64,000 nucleotides of DNA from an uncultured Kiritimatiellota bacterium (GTDB lineage Bacteria > Verrucomicrobiota > Kiritimatiellia > RFP12 > DVOR01), in contig CALXSF010000003.1 in the NCBI GenBank assembly GCA_944391055.1, positions 62,001-126,000 on the forward strand, read 5' to 3'. A program made the position numbers and the translations under genes. This document shows positions 31,442 through 39,930 of the stretch, one piece after another. The notes under the pieces are model-generated. The model searched no databases. It worked only from the letters and a program-made list of their open reading frames with translations, and was not told the origin of the DNA. Each line of letters begins with the position of its first letter. Position 1 is the stretch's first letter.

Positions 31442-34237
31442 ATGCGCCACTTTGCCCTTCTCCTCGCGGGCCTGTCCCTGGCCGCCGCCGCCCAGGCCCA
31501 GGTCCGCGCCCCCTCCATCACCTCCGCCCGCCGCCCCACCGCCACCCAGCAGCGCCAGCAGGCCGCGCAGGCCGCCGCCCAGCAGGGCGCCGCCGCCACC
31601 AGCTCCACCGAGGTCGCCCAGCAGCTGGCCCAGGCCGAGCGCGGCAAGGGGGGGCGCCCGAAGCTGAAGTTCGACAACGCCCCCGCCGAGCTCTTTCTCC
31701 AGATCTACTCCCAGGTCACCCACCGCACGCTCCTCACCTCGCCCGACGTGCCCAAGGTCACCATGTCCCTGCGCTCCACCGACGAGGACAACTGGAGCGA
31801 CGCCGAGTACCTCCAGGCCATCGAGCAGCAGCTCCAGCTCAACGGCATCGGCCTCATCCCCGTCGGCGAGCGCTTCGTCCTCGTCGTGCCCTTCAAGTCC
31901 ATCGGCCAGCAGGGCATCAAGACCTTCCTGGAATTGCCCAAGGGCGGGCGCCACCCCGAGCTCGGGCAGCTCGTCCGCCAGATTCTCACCCCCAAGAACA
32001 TCTCCGCCGAGGAGGCCCAGAAGGCCATCGAGGGCTTCAAGCGCCCCGACGGCAACATCCAGTACCTGGAGCGCACCAACTCCCTCCTGGTCACCGACAC
32101 CCAGGAGAACGTGAACCGCATGATCGAGATCCTGGAGTTCATCGACAAGCCGATGCCCGTCCTCGAGGAGGTCCAGGTCTATCCCATCAAGTACGCCAAG
32201 GCCGAGGACGTCAAGAAGGCCCTCGAGGAGTTCGTCCAGGCCAGCCGCGAGGAGGAGCAGGCCGCGAGCAACCGCCGCTCCACCGCCGCCCCGCGCCCCG
32301 GCAACTCCACCAGCGGCGGCATGACCCGCGGCGTCTCCATCTCCCGCAGCCTCCCCGGCGTCACCCGCGCCAACGCCGCCCCCGAGCCCCCCGCCTCCGC
32401 CGTCGGCGACGCGCTCGTCAGCGACGCCGACCGCGGCATGATCCGCGGCAAGGTCCAGATCATGGCCGACGAGCGCTCCAACCAGCTCATCATCGTCACC
32501 CGCCCCTCCAACATGGCCTTCTTCGAGCGCATCATCAAGGTGCTCGACATCGAGACCGCCCCCGAGATCGCCGTCGAGGTCATCCGCCTCAAATACGCCC
32601 AGGCCGACACCGAGGACTCCGACAAAGGCGTCGCCGACCTCCTCAACGAGCTCATTGACACCAACAGCCGCGACAGCAACAGCAACACCGCCAACACCCG
32701 CAACCAAGGCGGCAACCGCAACCTTACCCGCCGCGCCCAGCAGGTCGAGCAAGCCCTCCCCCAGGCCACCAAGAACCGCATGGGCGAGCTCAAGAAGGAG
32801 AACATCAAGATCCTCGCCGACTCGCGCATCAACGCCGTCATGGTCATGGCCTCCCCCTCCGACCTGGCCGCCATCAAGGAGATCATCGCCGCCATGGACG
32901 TCCCCGTCGCGCAGGTCCTCATCGAGACCGTCGTCCTCAACGTCGGCCTCAGCGACGAGATCTCCACCGGCATCCAATGGGTCAAGCGCGTCGGCTCCGG
33001 CTCCCGCTACCGCGACTCCTTCGGCGGCGGCGGCATCCCCGACGGCGCCGGCGCCGCCCCCTCGAACCTCTTCGACGTCTCCACCAACCTCGTCGCCAAC
33101 ATCGGCGCCATCAGCGGCGGCGCCCAATACTACGCCACCATCGAGAAGCTCAACCTCGACGTCCTCATCCGCGCCACCGAGGGCGACAGCCGCACCAAGA
33201 TCCTCACCTCCCCCGTCCTCATGACGCAGGACAACAAGGAGGCCACCCTCGAGAACACCGAGCTCGCCTACCTCTACAACGGCATGAAATACATGGGCTA
33301 CTCCGGCAACTACTCCTCCGGCTACCAGCCCGACATCTCCCAGGAGGAGATCGGCCTCACCATCACCGTCACCCCCCGCATCAACCCCAACGGCACCGTC
33401 GTCCTCGACTTCGAGGAAACCTTCCAGAACCTCGGCACCCCGCAGGAAGTCCCCGGCTCGGGCATCAACGGCGCCTCCTCCCGCTGGCCCTCCCCCGTCA
33501 CCCGCAAAATCTCCGGCTCCGTCTCCGTGAACAACGGCCAGACCGTCGTCATCGGCGGCCTCGTCACCCAGGAAAAGACCGAGACCGAGGGCGGCATCCC
33601 CATCCTCAAGAACATCCCCTGGGTCGGCAAATACCTCTTCGGCTACACCGACTACGAGGACACGCGCGACGAACTCCTCGTCTTCCTCACCCCCTACGTC
33701 TTCAACTCCTCCGAGGAAGCCCAGGCCGAGGCCAAGCGCCGCAAGGACTACCTCGACGCCGCCGGCATCTGGAACCGCGGCTGGTCCAGCTCCGAGCTCG
33801 CCGACGTCCCCGACGAGGAAGAGATGCTCCGCCGCGAGAAACTCAAGCGCGCCTACGAGGACAAGCAGTTCCAGGCCGGCCGCGAACGCATCCAGGCCCG
33901 CCGCGAGCACGACCGCAAGATGCTCGGCATCCTCGAAGACTCCATCCGCATCAAGAGCGAGGAGCTCGAGGACGAGCGCGCGGACCTCTCCGAAAGCGAG
34001 ATCCGCGACCGCGAGCGCGAGATCGCCAACGAGCGCGCCATGCGCGCCGCCCTCCTCCGCGAAATCGCCGAGCGCGACGAAACCCCCGCGCCCGCCCCCG
34101 CGCCCCAGCCCGAGGCCGCCCCGGCCCCCGCGCCGCAACCCCAGCCCCAGCCTCAGCCGCAACCCCAGCCCAACCCGCCCGCCGCCCTCCTCCGCCCCCT
34201 GGCCGGCGGCGAGGGGCAACAGGAGAACGCCCAATGA
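31442..34237 (+). CDS. gspD: Type II secretion system secretin
   Basis: This 931-residue outer-membrane secretin has a signal peptide (MRHFALLLAGLSLAAAAQAQ). A Gln/Ala-rich linker (to ~residue 75) precedes N-domains with repeated KYAKAEDVKKALEEF and ILEFIDKP motifs. The secretin core has VLIETVVLNVGLSDEISTG, ILTSPVLMTQDNKEA, GLTITVTPRINPNGTVVLDF and VNNGQTVVIGGLVTQEKTE. A C-terminal extension of about 190 residues is charged coiled coil followed by Pro/Gln/Ala repeats (PQPQPQPQPQPQP). The ATG at 31442 has a GAGGAAGGA site; an earlier ATG at 31421 is less well placed. The ring would be the exit channel of the system. Confidence 0.92.
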   Translation: MRHFALLLAGLSLAAAAQAQVRAPSITSARRPTATQQRQQAAQAAAQQGAAATSSTEVAQQLAQAERGKGGRPKLKFDNAPAELFLQIYSQVTHRTLLTSPDVPKVTMSLRSTDEDNWSDAEYLQAIEQQLQLNGIGLIPVGERFVLVVPFKSIGQQGIKTFLELPKGGRHPELGQLVRQILTPKNISAEEAQKAIEGFKRPDGNIQYLERTNSLLVTDTQENVNRMIEILEFIDKPMPVLEEVQVYPIKYAKAEDVKKALEEFVQASREEEQAASNRRSTAAPRPGNSTSGGMTRGVSISRSLPGVTRANAAPEPPASAVGDALVSDADRGMIRGKVQIMADERSNQLIIVTRPSNMAFFERIIKVLDIETAPEIAVEVIRLKYAQADTEDSDKGVADLLNELIDTNSRDSNSNTANTRNQGGNRNLTRRAQQVEQALPQATKNRMGELKKENIKILADSRINAVMVMASPSDLAAIKEIIAAMDVPVAQVLIETVVLNVGLSDEISTGIQWVKRVGSGSRYRDSFGGGGIPDGAGAAPSNLFDVSTNLVANIGAISGGAQYYATIEKLNLDVLIRATEGDSRTKILTSPVLMTQDNKEATLENTELAYLYNGMKYMGYSGNYSSGYQPDISQEEIGLTITVTPRINPNGTVVLDFEETFQNLGTPQEVPGSGINGASSRWPSPVTRKISGSVSVNNGQTVVIGGLVTQEKTETEGGIPILKNIPWVGKYLFGYTDYEDTRDELLVFLTPYVFNSSEEAQAEAKRRKDYLDAAGIWNRGWSSSELADVPDEEEMLRREKLKRAYEDKQFQAGRERIQARREHDRKMLGILEDSIRIKSEELEDERADLSESEIRDREREIANERAMRAALLREIAERDETPAPAPAPQPEAAPAPAPQPQPQPQPQPQPNPPAALLRPLAGGEGQQENAQ

Positions 34238-34704
34238 CCCTCACCCCCGAACAGACCCAGGCCGTCCGCGACTGGCTCGCCGACGGCGCCACCCTCGGCG
34301 ACGTCCAGAACCGCCTCCGCGCCGACTACGGCCTCCACCTCACCTTCTTCGACCTCCGCATGCTCGTCATGGAGATCGGCGCCCAGGTCAAGGACAAGGA
34401 GACCCAGGTCGAGGCCGACGACGTCACCAAGGCCAAGCTCCCCCCCAAGCCCGGCGACCAGGCCGCCCCCCAGCAGCCCGCCCCCGGCGCCGTCTCCGTC
34501 TCGGTGGACACCATCCAGGCCATCCCCGGCGCCCTCGTCTCCGGCTCCGTCACCTTCTCCGACGGCGAGAAGGCCCGCTGGTTCTTCGACCAGATGGGCC
34601 GCTTCGCCTTCGAGCCCGAGCTCCCCGGCTACCAGCCCACCCCCGAGGACTCCCGCGCCTTCCAGGCCCAGCTCCAGACCGAGCTCTCCAAGCGCGGTTA
34701 CTGA
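34234..34704 (+). CDS. Small soluble protein of unknown function, last gene of the secretin operon
   Basis: This 156-residue protein has no signal peptide or membrane segment. Residues ~5-50 look like a helix-turn-helix or small helical domain (DGATLGDVQNRLRADYGLHL). A Pro-rich linker follows, then a strand-rich segment (SGSVTFSDGEKARWFFDQMG) and a helical tail. I do not recognise the family. Its ATG overlaps the secretin stop (ATGA), so it is co-translated and may regulate or assist the secretin, but I see no pilotin lipobox. Confidence 0.65.
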   Translation: MTLTPEQTQAVRDWLADGATLGDVQNRLRADYGLHLTFFDLRMLVMEIGAQVKDKETQVEADDVTKAKLPPKPGDQAAPQQPAPGAVSVSVDTIQAIPGALVSGSVTFSDGEKARWFFDQMGRFAFEPELPGYQPTPEDSRAFQAQLQTELSKRGY

Positions 34705-34705
34705 C

Positions 34706-35296
34706 GTGCCGCCCCCCATCGTCCTCGCCTCCGCCAGCCCCCGCCGCGCCGCCATCCTCCGGGCCCTCGGCGTCCCCTTCGAAGCGCTCGCCCCCCAAGG
34801 CGTCGTCGAGCTGATTCGCCCCGACGACCCCGTCGCCACCGTGGGCGTCAACGCCCGCCACAAAGCCTTCGCCGCCCAAGCCCTCCGCCCCCGCGCCGCC
34901 ATCATCGCCGCCGACACCGTCGTCTGCTTCCAAGGCCGCGTCCTCGGCAAACCCCGCGACGAGGCCGAGGCCCGCGCCTGGCTCCTGGCCTACGCCGGGC
35001 GCCCGCAGACCGTCTTCACCGGCCTGGCCATGCTCCTGCCCGGCGCCGAGACCCCCTCCCTCCGCATCGAGGCCACCGGCCTCCTCTTCAAGGACTACGG
35101 CCCCGACGTGGCCGAGGCCTACCTCCGCCGCGTCCGCCCCCTCGACCGCGCCGGCGCCTACGACGTCGACGACCACGGCACGCTCCTCATCGCCGAGCGC
35201 GTCGGCAGCCACACCAACGCCATGGGCCTCCCCCGCGGCCTCGTCCGCGACTGGCTCGCCGCCCACGGCCTCCTCCCCCGGGGCCGCGGGGCATGA
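34706..35296 (+). CDS. maf: Maf-family nucleotide pyrophosphatase
   Basis: This 196-residue Maf protein hydrolyses non-canonical or dTTP/UTP-type nucleoside triphosphates to monophosphates. The signature ASASPRRAAILRALGVPFE is at the N-terminus, then AADTVVCFQGRVLGKPRD with the catalytic Asp, and RVRPLDRAGAYDVDDHG. The start is a GTG at 34706 two bases after the previous stop. The stop overlaps the LysE gene (ATGA), so the order gspD, unknown, maf, lysE is one transcriptional run. Confidence 0.92.
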   Translation: MPPPIVLASASPRRAAILRALGVPFEALAPQGVVELIRPDDPVATVGVNARHKAFAAQALRPRAAIIAADTVVCFQGRVLGKPRDEAEARAWLLAYAGRPQTVFTGLAMLLPGAETPSLRIEATGLLFKDYGPDVAEAYLRRVRPLDRAGAYDVDDHGTLLIAERVGSHTNAMGLPRGLVRDWLAAHGLLPRGRGA

Positions 35297-35919
35297 GGCG
35301 CCTGCCCGCCTACCTCGCCGCCAGCCTCCTCCTCGCCCTCGCCCCCGGGCCGGACAACTGCTTCGTCCTCGCCCAATCCGCCGCCTTCGGCGCCTGGGCC
35401 GGGCTCTGCGTCGCCGCCGGGCTCATCGCCGGGCTCTGCGTCCACATCGCCCTCGCCGTCCTCGGGCTCGCCGCGCTCATCGCCCGCCGCCCGCGCGCCG
35501 CCGACCTCGTCGTCGCCCTCGGCGCCTGCTACCTCCTTTGGATGGCCTGGGGCATGTGGGGCGCCGCCCTCGGCGACGCCCGCGCCGAGCCGCTCACCCC
35601 CCTCGGCTTCTGCCTGCGCGGCGCGCTCCTCAGCCTCTCCAACCCCAAGGTCATCCTCTTCTTCGTCGCCTTCCTCCCCCGCTTCCTCCCCGAGGGCTGC
35701 CGCCGCCGCGCCCTCGGCCTCGGCCTGCTCGGCGCCCTCTTCGCCCTCTGCGCCGCGCTCGTCATGGGCGCCTTCGCCCTCGCCGGCGGCGCGCTCGCCG
35801 CCCTGCTGCGCGACCATCCCGCCGCCGCCCTCTGGGCCGGCCGCGCCGCCGCGCTCGCCGTCGCCGCCATCGCCCTCTGGATCCTCCTCCCCCTCCTCCG
35901 CCGCCGCCCCAAGGCGTGA
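35293..35919 (+). CDS. LysE-family amino-acid exporter
   Basis: This 208-residue protein has about six hydrophobic segments and the LysE/RhtB N-terminal motif ALAPGPDNCFVLAQSAAFG, followed by AGLIAGLCVHIALAVLGLAAL and the LSNPKVILFFVAFLPRF segment. Family members export amino acids such as lysine, homoserine or threonine; the substrate here is unknown. It overlaps maf by four bases. No clear terminator follows; the next 100 bases are pyrimidine-rich and then carry the poly-G promoter. Confidence 0.85.
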   Translation: MRRLPAYLAASLLLALAPGPDNCFVLAQSAAFGAWAGLCVAAGLIAGLCVHIALAVLGLAALIARRPRAADLVVALGACYLLWMAWGMWGAALGDARAEPLTPLGFCLRGALLSLSNPKVILFFVAFLPRFLPEGCRRRALGLGLLGALFALCAALVMGAFALAGGALAALLRDHPAAALWAGRAAALAVAAIALWILLPLLRRRPKA

Positions 35920-36013
35920 GCCGCGCCTCCTTCTTCCTTTGTCTTTTCTTCTTCCCTCTAGGCACGCAACGCCATCGTGGGCGATTTATTTTCCGCAAGG
36001 TTACGGCTCGGGC

Positions 36014-36040
36014 TTGCATAAATGGGGGGGGTGGTATAAT
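36014..36040 (+). promoter_or_regulatory. Sigma-70-type promoter with poly-G spacer for the HerA operon
   Basis: TTGCAT (36014-36019) and a perfect TATAAT (36035-36040) are only 15 bases apart. The spacer is AAAT, eight G (36024-36031) and TGG, giving an extended -10. It matches the 5197-5224 promoter almost base for base, except for one fewer G. A one- or two-base expansion would bring the spacer to the optimal 16-17. Confidence 0.75.
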
Positions 36041-36105
36041 GGCGGCGATTTGGGCGTATAAGGGTACGTTTGGATTTGGATGATTGTGAGCGATGAGGCG
36101 TGGTC

Positions 36106-39100
36106 ATGGACGAAGCAGAACGGAAGCAGGCGGATGGGGCTGCGTTTTTCATGTCGTTGGGGAGTGGGGCGCGGCCGGCAGGTGGGGCGAAGGCTTCTTG
36201 GGGTGAGGCTGGCGGGGCCTCCGGGATGGCGCTTGATGCGGCGGGGAATGGGGCCTTGGCGCGGACGCCGCGCAGGTCGGATGGTGGTGGGGAGCCGTTG
36301 TTGCCGCGAACGCATGAGGCAACGGAGGTGGCGCCGATGGAGCCGCGTGACCCGGAGGGGTTCGCGGGCGTGCTGGCGCGGACGGATCGTTTCTTGGGGC
36401 GAACGTATTTGGAGGGGTTGGAGGCGCGATGGCCGGTGTTGCGGGAGGGGGAGGCCTCGTGGGAGGCGTTTTTCACGGAGGGGCGGCGGCAGGTGGCGCT
36501 TTTCCGTCTGCGGCATTTGGTCTTTCGGCCGGATGAGGATCCGCGAGAGCGGCTGAAGCCTTTCTATCTGGGAGTTCATGGGTTGCCGGGTCATCCCGCG
36601 CTTTTCTTCGTGTTGGACAGCGTCTACGAGCCGCTCACGCGACAGACGACGATCGCGTTGTATTTGGGCATCCGGGCGCACACGTGGGATCGCGGGGAGA
36701 TTTCGGGGCAGTTCCGGGATTTGGCGCAGGGGTATTTCCCAGGGACGGATTTCTCCGCGGAGCTGCAGGGGGAGGAGACGGAGGCGTTGCAACGGCGGAT
36801 TCTGCGTCGCGGCCGGTGCGAAATCGCGATGGTCTCGGCCATCCCCTCGGCGAAACACGACGCAAAGGGCGAGCCGCTTCGGCAGGGACTGGAGAGTTTG
36901 GTGGACGTGATGTTGGGGCATAGTTACACGGCCATCTTGGTGGCGCAGGCGGTGCCTGCGGAAGGGGTGGCGCGTCGTCGTCGCGTGCTGGAGAACCTTT
37001 ACACGGAGCTGTCGCCGGCACGGCAGGTGAGCCAGAGCGCGCAGACGAGCGAGAGCAAGTCAATTGGCCTCTCCTATTCCAAGGGCATGGGGCGCTCGGA
37101 GACGGATTCGTACAGTACCACGCATTCGCGGGGCTTCTCGCGTTCGGAGACGGAAAGCCACGGGCATTCGACGGGCCACTCGTATGGCTCGTCCTTCTCG
37201 TCGTCTTTCGCCGGGAATAACGGCTCGTCTTCCTACGGGTCCTCGAGCAACACGACGAGCAGCGACTCGTATCAGCACAGCGTGACGGTGGGCGTCTCGG
37301 AATCCACCGCGGAGACGCGCGGCAAAAGCCTCGGCGTCTCGGTGTCGGTGACGGAGGGCGCGAGCGAGACGGAGACGCGCGGGGTGACGCGCGGGGTGAC
37401 GTTGGAGACCACGAACAAGAATGTGGGCGAGCTGCTCGACCGCCTAGAGGCGGCCTTGACGCGCATACACGACGCGGAGGGGTTCGGCCTTTGGGAGTGC
37501 GCGGCCTACTTTGTGGCGGACAACGCGACCAACGCCCTTTTGGCCGCGAACGCCTACAAAGCGCTCGTCTGCGGTGACGCGAGCGACGGCGAGCGCGCCT
37601 ACCTGTGCCTCTGGGACGGCGCCACCGGCGCGCGCGCCTACGACGGCACGGAGACGCCACGTCAGGCGGCGCTCTTGGCCTCCATTCTGAATGGCGAGCA
37701 CCCCTTGCTGCGCGGCGGGCGCGAGGACTCGCCCTACTGGGAGATGACGCCGGGGGCGCTCGTCAGCGGCAAGGATCTGCCGTGGTTCTTGCCGTTGCCC
37801 ATGCAGTCGGTGCCGGGGTTGGTGGTGGACGAGATGGCGGCCTTCGAGCGTTCGGTGCTGACGACGGAGACGACGCGCCGCGGCCGGCGGCGGACACTGC
37901 GCTTGGGCGACGTGTACCATTTGGGCAAGCGGGATGGTGCCCATGACGGCGTGGGCCAGGGCGGCGGGCGCGCCGTGGAGTTGGATTTGGACGTCTTCAC
38001 GGGCCATTGCCTGGTGACGGGCGCGACGGGCTCGGGCAAGTCGAACACGGTTGGGGTGCTGCTGGAGGGGTTTGTGCGCGCGGGCGTGCCCTTCTTGGCC
38101 ATTGAGCCGGCCAAGGGTGAGTACCGCAACGACTTCCGCTGGGTGCGCAACGCGGATGGCTCGCCCATCACCCTCCTCACCACGCACCCTTGCGTGGGGC
38201 GGCTTCTGCGGCTGAACCCTTTCCGGTTCCCGGCGGGCATCCATGTGCTGGAACACATCGACCGCCTGCTTTCGGTCTTCTCGTCATGCTGGGAGTTGCT
38301 GGAGGCGCAGCCGGCGTTGCTCAAGAAGGCCGTGGAGCGCGCCTACGCCGATTGCGGCTGGAACCTCTTCCATTCCCGCTTCGAGCGGGGCACGCCCCTG
38401 GCCTATCCCACCTTCGCCACGCTTGTCAACGCGCTGCGCACGGTCATCGCGGAGTCGGATTACGACGCGCGCGCCAAAGGCATCTACACCGGCGCGCTTG
38501 TCACGCGCGTGGAGTCGTTGGCCGGCGGGCTGTTGGGCGAGGTCTTCCGCGGCACGCAGGATGTCCCTTACGAGACGCTTTTCGGTTCTAACTGCATCGT
38601 GGACCTGAGCCGTTTGGGCTCCTCCGAGACCAAGGCCCTCATCATGGGCATCTTGGTGATGGCGCTGGCGGAGCACCATGCCGACGAGGCCCTCCGCACG
38701 GGCGTGCGCAATGCCGCGCTCCGTCACGTGACCGTGCTTGAGGAGGCGCATAACCTCCTGCGCGACACCTCCTCCGTGAACGAGAGCGGCAGCACGACCA
38801 TCTCCAAGGCCATCGAGACCCTCGGCAACGCCATCGCCGAAATGCGCACCTACGGCGAGGGCTTCCTCATCGTCGATCAGTCCCCGGGCGCGCTCGACAT
38901 CTGCGCCACGCGCAACACCAACACCAAGATCGTTATGCGCCTGCCCGAGCGCCAGGACTGCGAGGCGATGGCCAAGGCGTTGGCGCTCGACGAGTGGCAG
39001 GAGCAGGAACTCGCCAAGCTCAACCCAGGCGTCGCCGTCGTCTTCCAGAACACCTGGCGCGCCCCCGTGCTGACCTTGGTGGATCGCGCCCCCGAGCACC

Positions 39101-39858
39101 GCGCCGAGAAGGCCCGCATCCCCGAGGAACGCTCCGACCCGGAGGCCTACTGGGCGCTCCAGTTTGAGATCGCCCGCCGGCTGGCCGCCTGGTGCGTCCT
39201 TGTCGACGACCAGGCCGAGCGCGCCGCTCAGGCGCTCCGCGCTTGGGTGGCCGGGCCCGCGCGCAAGGAACTTTGCGAGCGCTTCGCCCCCGGCGCGTGG
39301 GACGCCCAGCAGGCCGCGTTCGCGGCCATCGACGCCCGCTTGGCGCAGGCGCGCGCGCTCGCGTCGAACGGCGCGGCCCTCTTCGGGGTGGCGGCGGACG
39401 AGGCGGAGGGGCTGCGCGAGGCGCCGTCCGTGCCGCTCGCCGAGAGCGCGACGCGCGAGGCCGCCGCGCGGCTGGAGGCGTTCTTCGATGGCCTCACGCC
39501 GCAGAACCGTTTGCTGCGGCTGGGGGGCGTGCTCACGGAGCTTCTGGGGCTGCAGAACTTCTGGCGGAGATGGGAGGCCTTCGCCTTCGCCCGGGCGCAG
39601 GGCGCGAAGGGCCGGGGCGCCCCGGACGAGGCCGAGCGGCAGAAGCTCTGGGCGGAGTTTGAGCGGCCGGTCGCCGCGTTGGGCCTCACGGAGGGGGTGG
39701 GGGCGGGTGCGGCCAGGGATGCCTTGCGCATCGTGGCCGGGGCCTTGCTTGACTATGCGCGGAAGGGTGGGTGCGTGGCCGCCGGAGGCTCCAAGAGAGA
39801 GCTTGGGCAATTGGACACGCTGCACAACGCGCTTTTCCCGAAGGGGGCCGTGGGCTGA
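36106..39858 (+). CDS. HerA/DUF87-type ATPase with a long serine-rich insert
   Basis: This 1250-residue protein has a low-complexity N-terminus (1-75), an unrecognised alpha/beta domain (~80-300), and a Ser-rich stretch (~307-435) with many SETES, HS and SSS runs that also carries Thr and Gly. A HerA/FtsK-like ATPase core follows. Walker A is GATGSGKSNTVG near residue 640, Walker B is VTVLEEAHNLL near 876, and GFLIVDQSPG near 923 resembles the HerA/VirB4 sensor region. The last 250 residues are helical and unrecognised. The ATG at 36106 has a GAGG site. HerA-like motors move DNA or proteins through rings. No signal peptide or membrane helix is seen. The first of four co-directional genes, it resembles no conjugation or known defense operon here. 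Confidence 0.82.
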   Translation: MDEAERKQADGAAFFMSLGSGARPAGGAKASWGEAGGASGMALDAAGNGALARTPRRSDGGGEPLLPRTHEATEVAPMEPRDPEGFAGVLARTDRFLGRTYLEGLEARWPVLREGEASWEAFFTEGRRQVALFRLRHLVFRPDEDPRERLKPFYLGVHGLPGHPALFFVLDSVYEPLTRQTTIALYLGIRAHTWDRGEISGQFRDLAQGYFPGTDFSAELQGEETEALQRRILRRGRCEIAMVSAIPSAKHDAKGEPLRQGLESLVDVMLGHSYTAILVAQAVPAEGVARRRRVLENLYTELSPARQVSQSAQTSESKSIGLSYSKGMGRSETDSYSTTHSRGFSRSETESHGHSTGHSYGSSFSSSFAGNNGSSSYGSSSNTTSSDSYQHSVTVGVSESTAETRGKSLGVSVSVTEGASETETRGVTRGVTLETTNKNVGELLDRLEAALTRIHDAEGFGLWECAAYFVADNATNALLAANAYKALVCGDASDGERAYLCLWDGATGARAYDGTETPRQAALLASILNGEHPLLRGGREDSPYWEMTPGALVSGKDLPWFLPLPMQSVPGLVVDEMAAFERSVLTTETTRRGRRRTLRLGDVYHLGKRDGAHDGVGQGGGRAVELDLDVFTGHCLVTGATGSGKSNTVGVLLEGFVRAGVPFLAIEPAKGEYRNDFRWVRNADGSPITLLTTHPCVGRLLRLNPFRFPAGIHVLEHIDRLLSVFSSCWELLEAQPALLKKAVERAYADCGWNLFHSRFERGTPLAYPTFATLVNALRTVIAESDYDARAKGIYTGALVTRVESLAGGLLGEVFRGTQDVPYETLFGSNCIVDLSRLGSSETKALIMGILVMALAEHHADEALRTGVRNAALRHVTVLEEAHNLLRDTSSVNESGSTTISKAIETLGNAIAEMRTYGEGFLIVDQSPGALDICATRNTNTKIVMRLPERQDCEAMAKALALDEWQEQELAKLNPGVAVVFQNTWRAPVLTLVDRAPEHRAEKARIPEERSDPEAYWALQFEIARRLAAWCVLVDDQAERAAQALRAWVAGPARKELCERFAPGAWDAQQAAFAAIDARLAQARALASNGAALFGVAADEAEGLREAPSVPLAESATREAAARLEAFFDGLTPQNRLLRLGGVLTELLGLQNFWRRWEAFAFARAQGAKGRGAPDEAERQKLWAEFERPVAALGLTEGVGAGAARDALRIVAGALLDYARKGGCVAAGGSKRELGQLDTLHNALFPKGAVG

Positions 39859-39930
39859 GCGCGCCTGGCGAACGTCGGCGCGCACGCCGCCCGGACAACG
39901 CAGACACACAAACACACAAGGATACCGCCG

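Noticed and set aside
31400..34234. A 944-codon minus-strand frame opposite the secretin
   Set aside because: Low-complexity Gly/Asp/Val sequence; the + frame encodes an obvious secretin.
37029..37410. Serine-rich repeats considered as a DNA tandem repeat or CRISPR-like array
   Set aside because: The DNA has no regular unit or spacer pattern; the periodicity is only at protein level.
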